Assembly: GCA_026126345.1 (NCBI GenBank) | Contig: JAHCJH010000007.1 | Span: 1-48,866, forward strand | DNA from: Phycisphaeraceae bacterium | Lineage (GTDB): Bacteria > Planctomycetota > Phycisphaerae > Phycisphaerales > UBA1924 | Direction of reading: 5' to 3' | DNA: 48,866 nt | In this document: piece by piece, positions 31,743 through 40,908 of the stretch | Numbering within the stretch: position 1 is the stretch's first letter | Layout of the letters: each line of letters starts with the position of its first letter | The notes under the pieces: generated by a model | The model's input: the letters and a program-made list of their open reading frames with translations, nothing else | What the model was told of the DNA's origin: nothing | Database searches by the model: none | Program-made: the position numbers and the translations under genes

Positions 31743-34496
31743 ATGGCCAAGCGCCCCACCACCCCCCGACGTTCAGCCAAGGCCGCATCCGGGCGGGCCG
31801 CCAGGCCCGCCGAGCCGAACGGGGCGGCCGCTGCCCCGGACCACCCCGGCGAGGACGCGGGAGCTTCGGCCCGGGGCAAGCAGCTGGTGATCGTGGAGTC
31901 GCCGGCCAAGGCCAAGACGATCAACAAGTACCTGGGCTCGGGGTACAAAGTCCTGGCGTCGGTAGGCCACGTGCGGGACCTGCCGAGCAAGAACCCCAAG
32001 GGTGTCAAGAGCCCCGTGCCCGGGGTGGACCTGGAGCACGACTTCGCCCCGACCTACGAGGTGCTCGACAAGAAGGGCAAGGTCATCAGCGACCTGAAGC
32101 GTGCCGCCCGGGCCGCCAGCGACATCTGGTTCGCCACCGACCCCGACCGCGAGGGCGAAGCCATCGCCTGGCACCTGGCCGAGGAACTGGGCATCGACCC
32201 GACACGGGCCAAGCGCGTGATGTTCGCGGCGATCACCAAGACGGAGATCGAGCGGGCCTTCAAGAACCCCCACGCGATCCACATGGACCGCGTGAACGCG
32301 CAGCAGGCCCGGCGCATCCTCGACCGGATCGTGGGCTACCAGGTCTCGCCGTTCCTGTGGAAGAAAGTCGCCCGCGGGCTGTCGGCCGGGCGGGTGCAGT
32401 CGGTGGCGGTGCGCCTGATCGTTGAACGCGAACGGGAGATCCGCGCCTTCGTACCCGACGAGCAGTGGGAGATCCTCGGCGCGTTCGCCGCCGACCTGGC
32501 CAGGGCTCCGGGCGTGGCCGAGTCGTTCGCGCGCAGGCTCGCCGAGCGCAATGACAAGAACGAACCCCCGTCCCAGAAAGACCTGGCGGCCTGGCTGGCC
32601 GAGCACGGCGCGTTCCGGGCCGAGCTGGTCGAGATCGGCGGCGAGAAGTTCGAACTCTCCCAGCCCGGCTCCGCGAAGGACTTCGCCGACCTTTCGCGCC
32701 GCGCCGCCGAGGTCGCCGCCGCCGCCGGCCTGCTCGACGTGCGCATCACCACCCGCGCCGACGACAAGGCCAAGGGCCCGGCACGCACCGTGCACGTCCT
32801 CTCGGGGCGCATCGACCCGCGCACGCCCTACGCCGTGACGGACATCACGACCAAGCGCACCAGCACCCGCCCGGCGCCCCCGTTCATCACCAGCACGCTG
32901 CAGCAGGCCGGGGCCAACCGCCTGGGGATGAGCGCCAAGCACACCATGGCGGCTGCCCAGCAGCTCTACCAGGGCGTGGACATCCCGGGCGAGGGCCCGG
33001 TGGCGCTGATCACGTACATGCGCACCGACTCGACGCACATCAGCGGCGAGGCGCTGTCGATGGTGCGCGACTACATCGGCTCGTCGTTCGGCGCCGCCTA
33101 CCTGCCCGACAAGCCCAACTTCTACACCTCCAGCAACAAGGACGCGCAGGAGGCGCACGAGGCCATCCGTCCCACTTCCATGAACTACCCGCCCGACCGG
33201 CTCCGCTCGGTGCTGAAGCCGGACCTGTGGAAGGTCTACAAGCTCGTGTGGGACCGGTTCGTCGCCTGCCAGATGACCCACGCGCAGTGGGACGCCACCG
33301 CCGTCACCATCACCGGCGGGCGCGACGCGGCCAAGCCGCTGGCGTTCCGCGCCACCGGCCGCACGCTGGCCTTCGACGGTTTCTACCGCGTCGCCGGTGT
33401 GCCGCAGAGCGCCGAGGAGCAGACACTGCCGGCCCTGGCCGAGCGCCAGCCGATGGCGCCGGTGTCGATCGAGCCGCGCCAGAAGTTCTCCAGCCCGCCG
33501 GCCCGCTACACCGAGGCCTCGCTGATCAAGACCCTCGAGGCCGAAGGCATCGGCCGGCCCAGCACCTACGCCTCGATCATCAGCGTCATCCAGGACCGCC
33601 AGTACGTCGAGCAGCTCGACCGCCGCTTCTACGCCACCGACCTGGGCGAGGCGGTGACCGACATGCTCGTCGAGGCCTTCCCCGACCTCATGGACGTCGG
33701 CTACACCCGCGAGATGGAGACCGACCTCGACAAGATCGAGGACGACCACCTCGACTGGGTGCAGATGCTCAAGCGCTTCTACGGGCCCTTCACCAAACGC
33801 CTCAAGGAAGTCGAGAAGACCTTCACCCACGCCAAGGCCGAGCAGACGCCCGCGCCGTACACCTGCCCCAAGTGCGGCAGCCCCACCGTCTACCGCCTGG
33901 GCAAGAACGGCAAGTTCCTCTCCTGCTCCACCTACCCCGCCTGCGACTACGCCAGCCCCGTCGACCGCGAGGGCAAGCCCCGCCCCGTGCAGGACACCAA
34001 CGTCGCCTGCGTCAAGTGCGGGCGCGCCATGACCAAGCGCACCGGCCGCTTCGGCCCGTTCCTGGGTTGCTCCGGCTACGGCGACAAGGCCAACCCCTGC
34101 GACGGCATCCTCCGCATCGACAAGAAGGGCCACGTCCAGGCCCCCAGCCAGCCGCCGCTGATCACCGACCAGCCCTGCCCCAAGTGCGGCAGCCCCATGA
34201 ACCTCCGCCCCGGCAAGTACGGGCCCTGGCTCGGGTGCAGCAAGTTCCCCAAGTGCCGCGGCCGCGGCAACTTCAAGAGCCTTCCCGAGCCGCAGCAGAA
34301 GGCGCTGGCGGCGCAGCTCGACGCCTGGGAGCACGATCACCCCGTGCCGATCGTCCGCACACTCGACGGCAAGCCCCTGACCGACGCCAAGGGCAAGCCG
34401 CTGCCCGATGCGCCGCGCCTCGACGGCAAGGAAGCCTCCTCCGCCGCCGACACCGGCAAGAACCTCGAGGCCGTCGCCGACGAGATCGGCGTCTAA
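31743..34496 (+). CDS. topA: Type IA DNA topoisomerase I
   Basis: TopA relaxes negative supercoils by single-strand passage. The 917-residue product has the Toprim motif LVIVESPAKAKTINKYLGSGY near residue 50 and ATDPDREGEAIAWHLAEEL. ARRILDRIVGYQVSPFLWKKV follows, with the catalytic Tyr near 427 in ITYMRTDSTHIS and IRPTSM. EGIGRPSTYASII and YVEQLDRRFYATDLGEAVTDMLVE also match. Three C-terminal zinc-ribbon units follow from about residue 705 (YTCPKCGSPTVYRLGKNGKF, then CVKCGRAMTKRTG and CPKCGSPMNLRPGKYG). The ATG 31743 precedes a basic tail (AKRPTTPRRSAKAASG) but has no Shine-Dalgarno; the frame continues upstream, so the start is tentative. Confidence 0.95.
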   Translation: MAKRPTTPRRSAKAASGRAARPAEPNGAAAAPDHPGEDAGASARGKQLVIVESPAKAKTINKYLGSGYKVLASVGHVRDLPSKNPKGVKSPVPGVDLEHDFAPTYEVLDKKGKVISDLKRAARAASDIWFATDPDREGEAIAWHLAEELGIDPTRAKRVMFAAITKTEIERAFKNPHAIHMDRVNAQQARRILDRIVGYQVSPFLWKKVARGLSAGRVQSVAVRLIVEREREIRAFVPDEQWEILGAFAADLARAPGVAESFARRLAERNDKNEPPSQKDLAAWLAEHGAFRAELVEIGGEKFELSQPGSAKDFADLSRRAAEVAAAAGLLDVRITTRADDKAKGPARTVHVLSGRIDPRTPYAVTDITTKRTSTRPAPPFITSTLQQAGANRLGMSAKHTMAAAQQLYQGVDIPGEGPVALITYMRTDSTHISGEALSMVRDYIGSSFGAAYLPDKPNFYTSSNKDAQEAHEAIRPTSMNYPPDRLRSVLKPDLWKVYKLVWDRFVACQMTHAQWDATAVTITGGRDAAKPLAFRATGRTLAFDGFYRVAGVPQSAEEQTLPALAERQPMAPVSIEPRQKFSSPPARYTEASLIKTLEAEGIGRPSTYASIISVIQDRQYVEQLDRRFYATDLGEAVTDMLVEAFPDLMDVGYTREMETDLDKIEDDHLDWVQMLKRFYGPFTKRLKEVEKTFTHAKAEQTPAPYTCPKCGSPTVYRLGKNGKFLSCSTYPACDYASPVDREGKPRPVQDTNVACVKCGRAMTKRTGRFGPFLGCSGYGDKANPCDGILRIDKKGHVQAPSQPPLITDQPCPKCGSPMNLRPGKYGPWLGCSKFPKCRGRGNFKSLPEPQQKALAAQLDAWEHDHPVPIVRTLDGKPLTDAKGKPLPDAPRLDGKEASSAADTGKNLEAVADEIGV

Positions 34497-34550
34497 CGTT
34501 CCGACGGGCTGGGGCGCGCCCCGCGCGCCGGCCCCAGGGAAGGTCGCGCC

Positions 34551-34961
34551 ATGACCACCGGCGGCATCATCGCGATCGTCGTCATCTTCCTGACCGTCGA
34601 CCTCATCGTCGTCGGCGCGGTGCTCACGCTGGCGGCGGCGCCGGTGAAGAAGCTCGCCGCCAGATTCCCGCCCGTGCCGCCGGCGCCCGACGCCGTAACC
34701 CGGCGCTTCCAGTCCTTCCGCATCGGCATCATGAACCTGGGCTTCTGCATCCACGCCGCGGCCGACGAAAAGCACATGCACCTGTCACCCGCCCGCCTGG
34801 CGCGGATCTTCGGCATGCGGCCGTTGAGCATCCCGTGGACCGCCATCCAGCTGACCGGCAAGCGCTCGATGGGCACGCTGGAGGCACGAGTCGAGGGCAC
34901 CAGCATGTACGGGCCCGAGTGGCTGATGAGCCTGGCCGGGCGGACCGAGCCGCAGTCCTGA
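34551..34961 (+). CDS. Small single-pass membrane protein of unknown function
   Basis: The 136-residue product has one N-terminal membrane helix (IIAIVVIFLTVDLIVVGAVLTLAAA, residues about 6-30). A soluble region follows with RRFQSFRIGIMNLGFCIHAAADEKHMHLSPARLARIFGMRPLSIPW and a C-terminal strand SMYGPEWLMSLAGR. The FQSFRIG..N.G.ch...de..lhl.p......g....siPW pattern looks like a conserved small membrane domain of the type that follows topoisomerase genes in some genomes, but I do not know a name. GGGAAGG lies 7 nt upstream of the ATG. It ends 22 nt from convergent uvrC. Confidence 0.7.
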   Translation: MTTGGIIAIVVIFLTVDLIVVGAVLTLAAAPVKKLAARFPPVPPAPDAVTRRFQSFRIGIMNLGFCIHAAADEKHMHLSPARLARIFGMRPLSIPWTAIQLTGKRSMGTLEARVEGTSMYGPEWLMSLAGRTEPQS

Positions 34962-34983
34962 CGGGTCAACGCCCGCGTGCCCG

Positions 34984-36354
34984 CTACTCGTCCAGCACGT
35001 CCTTGCGCCGCAAGAGGTGGTGGTACGCCTGGGCGAAGCGGTGCGCCTCGTCGCGCGCCGCCTGGCAGAGCCGCAGGCCGGCGTTGGTCCGCGCCAGCCG
35101 CACCGGCTCACTGCGCCGCTGCACGTAGATCAGTTCTTCCTTCTTGGCCAGCGAGATCACCATCGGCGGCGGCACGTCCAGCGTCGTGAACGCCTCCATG
35201 GCCGCGTGGAGCTGGCCCAGCCCTCCGTCGATCAGGATCACGTCCGGGTAGAGCGCCTGGCCCGCCCCGGCGTCGCGGTAGCGCCGGCTGACCACCTCGC
35301 GGATCGCGGCGTAGTCGTCGTTGCCCGCCCCGCGCACCTTGTACCGCCGGTACTCGTCCTTGAACGGCCGCCCGTCCATGAAGCACACCTTGCTGCCCAC
35401 CGTCTCGCCCCCGTGCAGGTGCGCGATGTCGATCGCCTCCAGACACCGCACCGGGGCCTCGAGCCCCAGCACCTTCGCCAGGGCGCGGCAGCCCTTCTGC
35501 GGATCGACGTACGCGATCTCGGTCTCGGGCTGGAAGCCGTCGCTGGCCCGCGCCCGCTGGTCGAGTTTCTCGATCGCGATGATCTCGTCGCGCAGGGTCG
35601 CCGCCTGCTCGAAGCGCAGCTCGGCCGCGGCCTTGTCCATCTGCTGGCGCATCTCGCGCAGCATCACCGACCGGCGCGTGCCCAGAAAACGCACGAACCT
35701 CTCGACGTCCTGGCCGTACGCCTCGCGCCCGATGCGCTCGGCGCACGGGGCGGTGCACTGGCCGATGGCGTGCAGCAGGCAGGGGCGAAAGGCCCGGTTC
35801 TTCGGGTCGCCCTCGACGATGTCCAGCGAGCACGTCCGGAAGCGGAACACCCGCTGCAGCAGCTGCACCGCCTCGCGCAGGGCGCCGGCGTTGGTGAAGG
35901 GCCCGAACACCCGCGCCCCGCGCACCAGCGCCGCCAGCGCTTCATCCCCCGCCCCGGTCGGGTTCCGCGTGACAAACACCCGCGGGTAGTCCTCGCGCTG
36001 CGTCACCACCAGGTACGGGAACGTCTTGTCGTCGGTCAGGCGCACGTTGAATCGGGGCTTGAGGTCCTTGATCAGCCGGTTCTCGGTCAGCAGCGCCTCC
36101 CACTCCCCCTCGCACTCGATCACGTCGAAGTCCGCCACCAGCTCGAGCATCGGCTGCTTCTTGAACCCCAGGTCCGCCGAGGGCACGAAGTACGACGACA
36201 CCCGGTCCGGCAGGCGCGCCGCCTTGCCCACGTAGATCACCGCCCCGGCCTCGTCCTTCATCAGGTACACACCGGGCGAGTCCGGCAGCGATCGCGCCCG
36301 GGCCAGCAGGCCGGCCAAGCGCTCCCGGTGCAATCGTGCGTCCGCCTCGCTCAC
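34984..36354 (-). CDS. uvrC: Excinuclease subunit UvrC lacking the C-terminal helix-hairpin-helix domain
   Basis: UvrC makes the two incisions of nucleotide excision repair. The 456-residue product has the GIY-YIG nuclease at 24-100 (SPGVYLMKDEAGAVIYVGKAARLPDRVSSYF), then TFPYLVVTQREDYPRVF and CLLHAIGQCTAPCAERI. The UVR motif is near 245 (RQQMDKAAAELRFEQAATLRDEI). The RNase-H-like endonuclease part has CLEAIDIAHLHGGETVGSKV, EYRRYKVRGAGNDDYAAIREVVSRRY, DVILIDGGLGQLHAA and RDEAHRFAQAYHHLLRR. Catalytic Asp, Asp and His positions are kept. It ends right after that His helix. Classical UvrC (about 600 residues) carries a further (HhH)2 domain, so about 60-100 residues are missing here, with no sign of frameshift. 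GTG start; last gene of the minus-strand set. Confidence 0.93.
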   Translation of the reverse strand: MSEADARLHRERLAGLLARARSLPDSPGVYLMKDEAGAVIYVGKAARLPDRVSSYFVPSADLGFKKQPMLELVADFDVIECEGEWEALLTENRLIKDLKPRFNVRLTDDKTFPYLVVTQREDYPRVFVTRNPTGAGDEALAALVRGARVFGPFTNAGALREAVQLLQRVFRFRTCSLDIVEGDPKNRAFRPCLLHAIGQCTAPCAERIGREAYGQDVERFVRFLGTRRSVMLREMRQQMDKAAAELRFEQAATLRDEIIAIEKLDQRARASDGFQPETEIAYVDPQKGCRALAKVLGLEAPVRCLEAIDIAHLHGGETVGSKVCFMDGRPFKDEYRRYKVRGAGNDDYAAIREVVSRRYRDAGAGQALYPDVILIDGGLGQLHAAMEAFTTLDVPPPMVISLAKKEELIYVQRRSEPVRLARTNAGLRLCQAARDEAHRFAQAYHHLLRRKDVLDE

Positions 36355-36386
36355 GGCCGATTGTTGCGCCCGCCGCGCCGGCCGGC

Positions 36387-37625
36387 TCAGGCAACCGGGT
36401 CGAGCGCCAGCCGGCAGAACACCTCGATCCCCGTCGGCATCGCATCGTCGTTGAAATCGAAGTCCGGCTGGTGCAGCGTGGGGTAACTGTCCCGCTCCGC
36501 CGGGCGAAGCCCCAGGCAGAAGAACACCGCCGGCGCGTGCCGCCCGTAGTAGGCGAAGTCCTCGCCGCCCATCGTCGGCTGTTCGATCACTCCGACGCGC
36601 TGCGGCCCAAGCGACCGGCGCGCCACCTCGAAGAACCGCTCGGTCAACACCGGGTCGTTCCGCGTGACCGGGTAGCCCTCGTTCAGCTCCACCTCCGCCC
36701 GGCAGCCCAGGGCCGCGGCGGTCTGGGTGCAGATCTCGTGCACGCGCCGTCGGGCCATCGCCCGCGTCGAGTCGCTGAGTGTCCGGACCGTCCCGATCAT
36801 CTCAACCGATTCGGGGATGACGTTGTGCGCCGAGCCCCCGCGCACCACGCAGATCGACACAACCACCGCGTCTGTCGGCGCCGCGTTGCGCGACGCGACG
36901 GTCTGCAGCGCCGCGATCACGTGCGCCGCGCCCACCACCGGGTCGGCCGAGTAATGCGGGTACGCCGCGTGCGACTGCGTGCCGCGGATGACCACCCGCA
37001 GCTCGTCGGTGCTGGCCAGCAGCGGCCCGGGGCGCGTCGCCACCACGCCGACCGGAAGCTCCGGCCAGCCGTGCAGCCCGAAGACCCTGCCCGCCTCAGG
37101 CCCGAGCACGCGCCCGGCCAGCGCGCCGTCCCGGCACAGCCGCTCGGCGCCGCCGCCGCCTTCTTCCGCCGGCTGGAACAGCAGCGTCACGGGGTTCGGC
37201 CGCTCCGGCAGTTGCCTGAGCACCCGGGCCACCCCGAGCAGCATCGCGGTGTGTCCGTCGTGCCCGCAGGCGTGCATGCGCCCCGGCGTGGTCGAGGCGT
37301 AGGGCAAGCCCGTGCGCTCCTCGACCGGCAGCGCGTCGATATCCGCCCGCAGCGCCACCGCCGGCCGCCCGGCGTTCTTCGGGTCCGTCGGTGGCAGGTG
37401 CGCCACCACGCCTGTGCCCCCCGCGAGCCCGCCGACGAACTCGACGCCCAGAGCACCGAGCTCTCGCTGGATCACGCCCGCCGTGCGGTGCTCCTCGTAG
37501 CCCAGCTCCGGGTGGGCGTGCAGGTCGCGCCGGATGCGCCGCAGGTCGGGCAGCGCCGCCGCGATCCGTCGGCGCAGTTCTTCCGTGCCGATCGCGGCCG
37601 CGCCATGGGTGCCGCCGCCGCTCAT
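36387..37625 (-). CDS. M20-family amidohydrolase/peptidase
   Basis: The 412-residue M20D protein (hippurate hydrolase/N-acyl-amino acid amidohydrolase class) has IRRDLHAHPELGYEE at the N-terminus, the metal motif MHACGHDGHTAMLLG (His, Asp), FQPAEEGGGGAERL (catalytic Glu and metal Glu), a dimerisation lid with IRGTQSHAAYPHYSADPVVGAAHVI, and GGSAHNVIPESVEMIGTVRTL. QPTMGGEDFAYYG brings the last metal His/Glu region. The substrate cannot be told from sequence. It is 32 nt upstream of uvrC and 53 nt downstream of the solute-binding protein gene, so possibly co-transcribed. It shows no signal peptide, so it likely acts in the cytoplasm. Confidence 0.93.
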   Translation of the reverse strand: MSGGGTHGAAAIGTEELRRRIAAALPDLRRIRRDLHAHPELGYEEHRTAGVIQRELGALGVEFVGGLAGGTGVVAHLPPTDPKNAGRPAVALRADIDALPVEERTGLPYASTTPGRMHACGHDGHTAMLLGVARVLRQLPERPNPVTLLFQPAEEGGGGAERLCRDGALAGRVLGPEAGRVFGLHGWPELPVGVVATRPGPLLASTDELRVVIRGTQSHAAYPHYSADPVVGAAHVIAALQTVASRNAAPTDAVVVSICVVRGGSAHNVIPESVEMIGTVRTLSDSTRAMARRRVHEICTQTAAALGCRAEVELNEGYPVTRNDPVLTERFFEVARRSLGPQRVGVIEQPTMGGEDFAYYGRHAPAVFFCLGLRPAERDSYPTLHQPDFDFNDDAMPTGIEVFCRLALDPVA

Positions 37626-37678
37626 GCCCGCATTCTACGGACCGTTCGCCCGCGGCCCTCCGCGGGGCTTGAACCGCC

Positions 37679-38800
37679 TCACGCCCCGCCGCCGGCCATC
37701 ACCCGGTCGAAGATCTCCAGCGCCCGGGCCTCGTGGTCCGCCAGCGATCCGAAATCCGGTGCGCTGGTCACGCGCGCCAGCGGGTGCGCGGCCGCGGCCG
37801 CCGGGTCCACCGGCATCGACCCCCACACTCCGGCCGCCAGCTCGCGCTCGACGTCGGCGGAGAGAATCGCGTCCATCAGCGCCGCGGCCCCGACCGGGTT
37901 CGGCCCGCCGCGCACGATGCCCACCATCCCCGGCACGCGCATGGACCCGAAGGGCCACTCCATCGGTTCACCCAGGCGGTAGTGCCAGGGCTGCAGGTGC
38001 GAGTGGGGCGTGAGTTGCCCCACCGGCCAGCCGTTGGCGACGCCAGAGGCCACGTCGTCGTTGTCGGTCAGGCCGACGTGGATCTCACTCCGCGCGCACG
38101 CCCGCACCACCGCGCCGTTGCCGTCGTACAGCCGCAGGCCGTTGTCCCGCAGGCGCACCAGCCAGTCGCCGTAGCGTTCCGGCCCGTGGACCGCCAGCAA
38201 CGCCGCGACGTGCGCCCGCGTGGTCCCGAATTGCGGCCGCGCCATGCCCACCCGGCCCTTGAACCGCTCGGCGGTCAGCCCGTCGAGGTTCGTCATCGTC
38301 GCCCCCGGGGCTTCGCGGGTGTTCACCACCACCACCCGCGCCCGCGGCGCCAGCGCGTACCACGACCCGTCGACCGCTCGCATTCCACCAGGCCAGCCTC
38401 CGGCCATGCGCGACTCGGCCGGCGCGCTCACCCGCGGCTCCAGCAGCCCCGCCCGCGCCAGCCGCACCGGCCCCAGCGGCTCGCTGGACCAGAACACGTC
38501 GGCCCGCGGCCGGTCGCGCTCGGCGATGATCCGCTGCACCAGACCGGTGGTCTTGGTCGCTTCGGTGTCGCCCACCAGCAGCACCCGCCGCCCCGTCGCC
38601 GCCTCGAACCGGCCCAGCAGGGGCGCCAGCACCTGCCCATCCATCGAGCAGTACAGCACCACCTCCCGCCCATCCCGGCGCGACCCGCACCCGCCCGACA
38701 GCCCCATCGCCACGAGCGCCATCCCCCCGCCGGCGCGAAGCACCTCACGGCGCGACAGGTCGCGGCCGTCGGCACGCTCGCGCGCCCCGGGCGCCATCAC
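37679..38800 (-). CDS. Extracellular solute-binding lipoprotein (Fe3+/thiosulfate-type ABC), Tat-like signal
   Basis: The 373-residue product has a twin-arginine motif (LSRREVLRAGGGMALVAMGL) and a lipobox LSGGC with Cys near residue 38, so it may be exported folded and lipidated. The mature domain follows the iron-type periplasmic binding fold: VVLYCSMDGQVLAPLLGRFE, the segment RVLLVGDTEATKTTGLVQRI, ADVFWSSEPLGPVRLARAGLL, FKGRVGMARPQFGTTRAH and RVPGMVGIVRGGPNP. The ligand cannot be named; the usual iron tyrosine pair is not obvious. No permease or ATPase gene is adjacent, so it is an orphan binding protein. The GTG/ATG pair at 38800/38797 overlaps the stop of the upstream coiled-coil gene. 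Confidence 0.85.
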   Translation of the reverse strand: MMAPGARERADGRDLSRREVLRAGGGMALVAMGLSGGCGSRRDGREVVLYCSMDGQVLAPLLGRFEAATGRRVLLVGDTEATKTTGLVQRIIAERDRPRADVFWSSEPLGPVRLARAGLLEPRVSAPAESRMAGGWPGGMRAVDGSWYALAPRARVVVVNTREAPGATMTNLDGLTAERFKGRVGMARPQFGTTRAHVAALLAVHGPERYGDWLVRLRDNGLRLYDGNGAVVRACARSEIHVGLTDNDDVASGVANGWPVGQLTPHSHLQPWHYRLGEPMEWPFGSMRVPGMVGIVRGGPNPVGAAALMDAILSADVERELAAGVWGSMPVDPAAAAAHPLARVTSAPDFGSLADHEARALEIFDRVMAGGGA

Positions 38801-40608
38801 TTCTTGCCCGCGTCCTTGGCCGGTGCCGCGGGTCCGGCCGGCCCCGCCGGGGCGCCGCCCGGCGCCTCGCCCGCGCCGCGCGCCTTGATCCGACCGAAGT
38901 AGTGCTTGATCACGTCGTGGTACTCACGCGGGATCGCGGCGCTCTCGAGCGCCTCGGTGGCCTGCTGGGCCGCGGCCTCGGTCGTCTGGCGGAACTGGGC
39001 CTTGCTCTCGCCTTTGATCTGATCGCCCTGCACGAAGGTTGTGCCGATCGTCGGGCCGTCACCGAGCGGCGAGCGTGCCTTGCGCTTCTGCCAGCTCTCG
39101 TCGTCCTTGGCTTCCGTGCCCGTGCTGCCGTCGGCCTGGCCGCCGCCGCCGAAGTCGCGGCTGCCCTGATTCGCGCCGTTCCCGCTGCCGCTCTTGGGCT
39201 CGCCGCCTTTCCAGGGGCTGCCGCCGGCAAGGCCGCCCTCGCACTCGCCCATGCCGCCCTTGCAATCGCTGTCGCCCGGCATCTTCTGCGTCATCTGCTG
39301 CAGCTGGAACTTGGCCTCCGCCAGCGCGGCCTCGACGCCCTCCATGTCCTGCATCATCATCTCGGCCTGGCTGAGCTGGCCCTGCATCGCCTCCATGCCC
39401 TGCATGCCTTCCTGGTTCATGCCGTCCTTGCCCATCCCTTTGGCCATCTGCCCCATCGCCTGGGCCATGTTCTGGCACTGCTGGCCGGCCTGCTGCATCG
39501 CGCTGGCCATCTCGGCCAGCTGCTGCTTCTGCTCCTCGCTCAGGTTCTGGTTCTGCTCCATCGCCTTCTTGAGCGCCTCGGGGTCGGCCGCCAGCTTGCG
39601 GTCCAGCCCCGCCTCTTCCAGCCGACGCTCCAGGTCCTTGCGCTCGTCGGCGAGCTTGGCGAGCTGCTCCTTCATCTTCTCCAGCTGCCGGGCCAGTTCC
39701 TCGCGCTGCTCGGTGCTCATCTCACCCGACGCGAGCTTCTGCGAGAGTTCCTTGAGCCCCTCGGCGGCCTTGTCGAAATCCGCCTGCGCCATGGAGCGTG
39801 CGACCTCGGCCAACGGCCCGGGGCCCGGCGGCTTGAGCTGCTTCATCTTGTCGCGCAGCGCCTCGCCCGTCATCGCCTTGGCCGAGCCCTTGAGCCGCTC
39901 CAGCCGCTCCTTCATGTCCGTCAGGCTCTTCACCGCGGCGCGCCGGATCTCCTCGGGCGTGTTGGCCTTTGGGGGCGTCGCTTCGCCGGCTTTGGGTTCC
40001 TGCTGCTCCGGAGGCGGCTCCAGTTTCGCCAGCATCTCCTGCACCTTGGTCTCGGCCGCCTTGGCCTCGACCTTGGCCTGCTCCACTTTCTTCTGATCGG
40101 CCTGCTTGGCCGCCGCCTGCGCCTTGCTGCCCAGCAGGTCCAGCGACGGCATCACCATCCACACCACCAGCAGCGACAACGCCGCCACCAGCGGCGCCGG
40201 CCACTGTCGCGGCGGGACGATCGGCACCGCGCGGCGCACGTCCACGCCCCGCGCCGCCCTCGCCGCGGACTCCACCACCGCCGCGCTCCACGGCGACGCA
40301 TCGGCTTTCACGTACAGCGCCGTCGAGATGGCTTCCTTCAGGTCGGCCCCTTCATCGACGCGCCGGGCCACGCGCTGGGCGCTGTCACGGCGCACCAGCG
40401 CCCAGACCACCGACGCCGCGACCACGCTCGCGCCGCCCCAGCCCGCGATGCTCCACCACGGCACCGCCAGGCCCAGCGCCTGCTCGGCCACGCGCAAGGC
40501 GAGCGCCGTGACGATCGCCGCCGTGAGCAGGAAGACCAGCGTCGCGATGAACCGGCTGACCGCAAGCCGTCCGCTCGCCATCCGCAGCACCCGGGTGATG
40601 TCGTTCAT
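38797..40608 (-). CDS. Membrane-anchored coiled-coil protein, DUF4175-like layout, unknown function
   Basis: The 603-residue product (from ATG 40608) has two N-terminal membrane helices (about 18-42, FIATLVFLLTAAIVTALAL, and 52-72), a soluble stretch and a third hydrophobic helix (APLVAALSLLVVWMVMPSL). A long Glu/Lys/Gln-rich coiled coil follows (about 170-380: REELARQLEKMKEQLAKLADERKDLERRLEE). Next come Met/Gln-rich repeats (MQGMEAMQGQLSQAEMMMQD) and a C-terminal segment (IPREYHDVIKHYFGRIK). The last segment is typical of planctomycete DUF4175-type proteins near MoxR/BatA genes. A TTG at 40620 is an alternative start. It leads the minus-strand set that ends with uvrC. Confidence 0.85.
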   Translation of the reverse strand: MNDITRVLRMASGRLAVSRFIATLVFLLTAAIVTALALRVAEQALGLAVPWWSIAGWGGASVVAASVVWALVRRDSAQRVARRVDEGADLKEAISTALYVKADASPWSAAVVESAARAARGVDVRRAVPIVPPRQWPAPLVAALSLLVVWMVMPSLDLLGSKAQAAAKQADQKKVEQAKVEAKAAETKVQEMLAKLEPPPEQQEPKAGEATPPKANTPEEIRRAAVKSLTDMKERLERLKGSAKAMTGEALRDKMKQLKPPGPGPLAEVARSMAQADFDKAAEGLKELSQKLASGEMSTEQREELARQLEKMKEQLAKLADERKDLERRLEEAGLDRKLAADPEALKKAMEQNQNLSEEQKQQLAEMASAMQQAGQQCQNMAQAMGQMAKGMGKDGMNQEGMQGMEAMQGQLSQAEMMMQDMEGVEAALAEAKFQLQQMTQKMPGDSDCKGGMGECEGGLAGGSPWKGGEPKSGSGNGANQGSRDFGGGGQADGSTGTEAKDDESWQKRKARSPLGDGPTIGTTFVQGDQIKGESKAQFRQTTEAAAQQATEALESAAIPREYHDVIKHYFGRIKARGAGEAPGGAPAGPAGPAAPAKDAGKK

Positions 40609-40908
40609 GAGCCACCCCAAATCCGCCCGATCGTCGCGCCGCCGTCGCGCGTGCCGCCGGGACTCAGTGTTGTGTACAGTCTATTCGGTCCGGCGGGAAC
40701 AACCGTTCGTCGCATTGACCATCCCATCTTCGACCCGGCGGTCTTTCCTACCGCACACGAACCGTACACCACCCAGCCTGAGGCCCGGCCACCCGCTCCC
40801 TTCGCACCAGCCATGCAGGGCGCAACTCACTCCGACGGTTCAACCGGCCCTCCCAAATAGACCCCAGCAAGCCCCAGTACGCCCCGCTTCGCCCCTGCCC
40901 CATCTCCC
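40609..40908. other. Divergent intergenic region, no gene seen
   Basis: These 300 nt separate the minus-strand coiled-coil gene from the plus-strand glycosyltransferase gene. It has lower GC around 40660-40760 than its surroundings, as expected for two divergent promoters. A minus-strand TTGTTC and a TAGACT element near 40670-40700 are only 13 nt apart, too close for a good sigma-70 promoter, so none is called. No repeat or RNA gene is visible. Confidence 0.5.

Noticed and set aside
31773..34781. A 1002-codon minus-strand frame opposite topA
   Set aside because: It has antisense composition of topA (His/Gly/Arg/Ala-rich) with no motifs; topA on the plus strand has all family motifs.
40609..40908. 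Sigma-70 promoter in the divergent gap
   Set aside because: TTGTTC and TAGACT are only 13 nt apart on the minus strand, and no plus-strand pair has good spacing.
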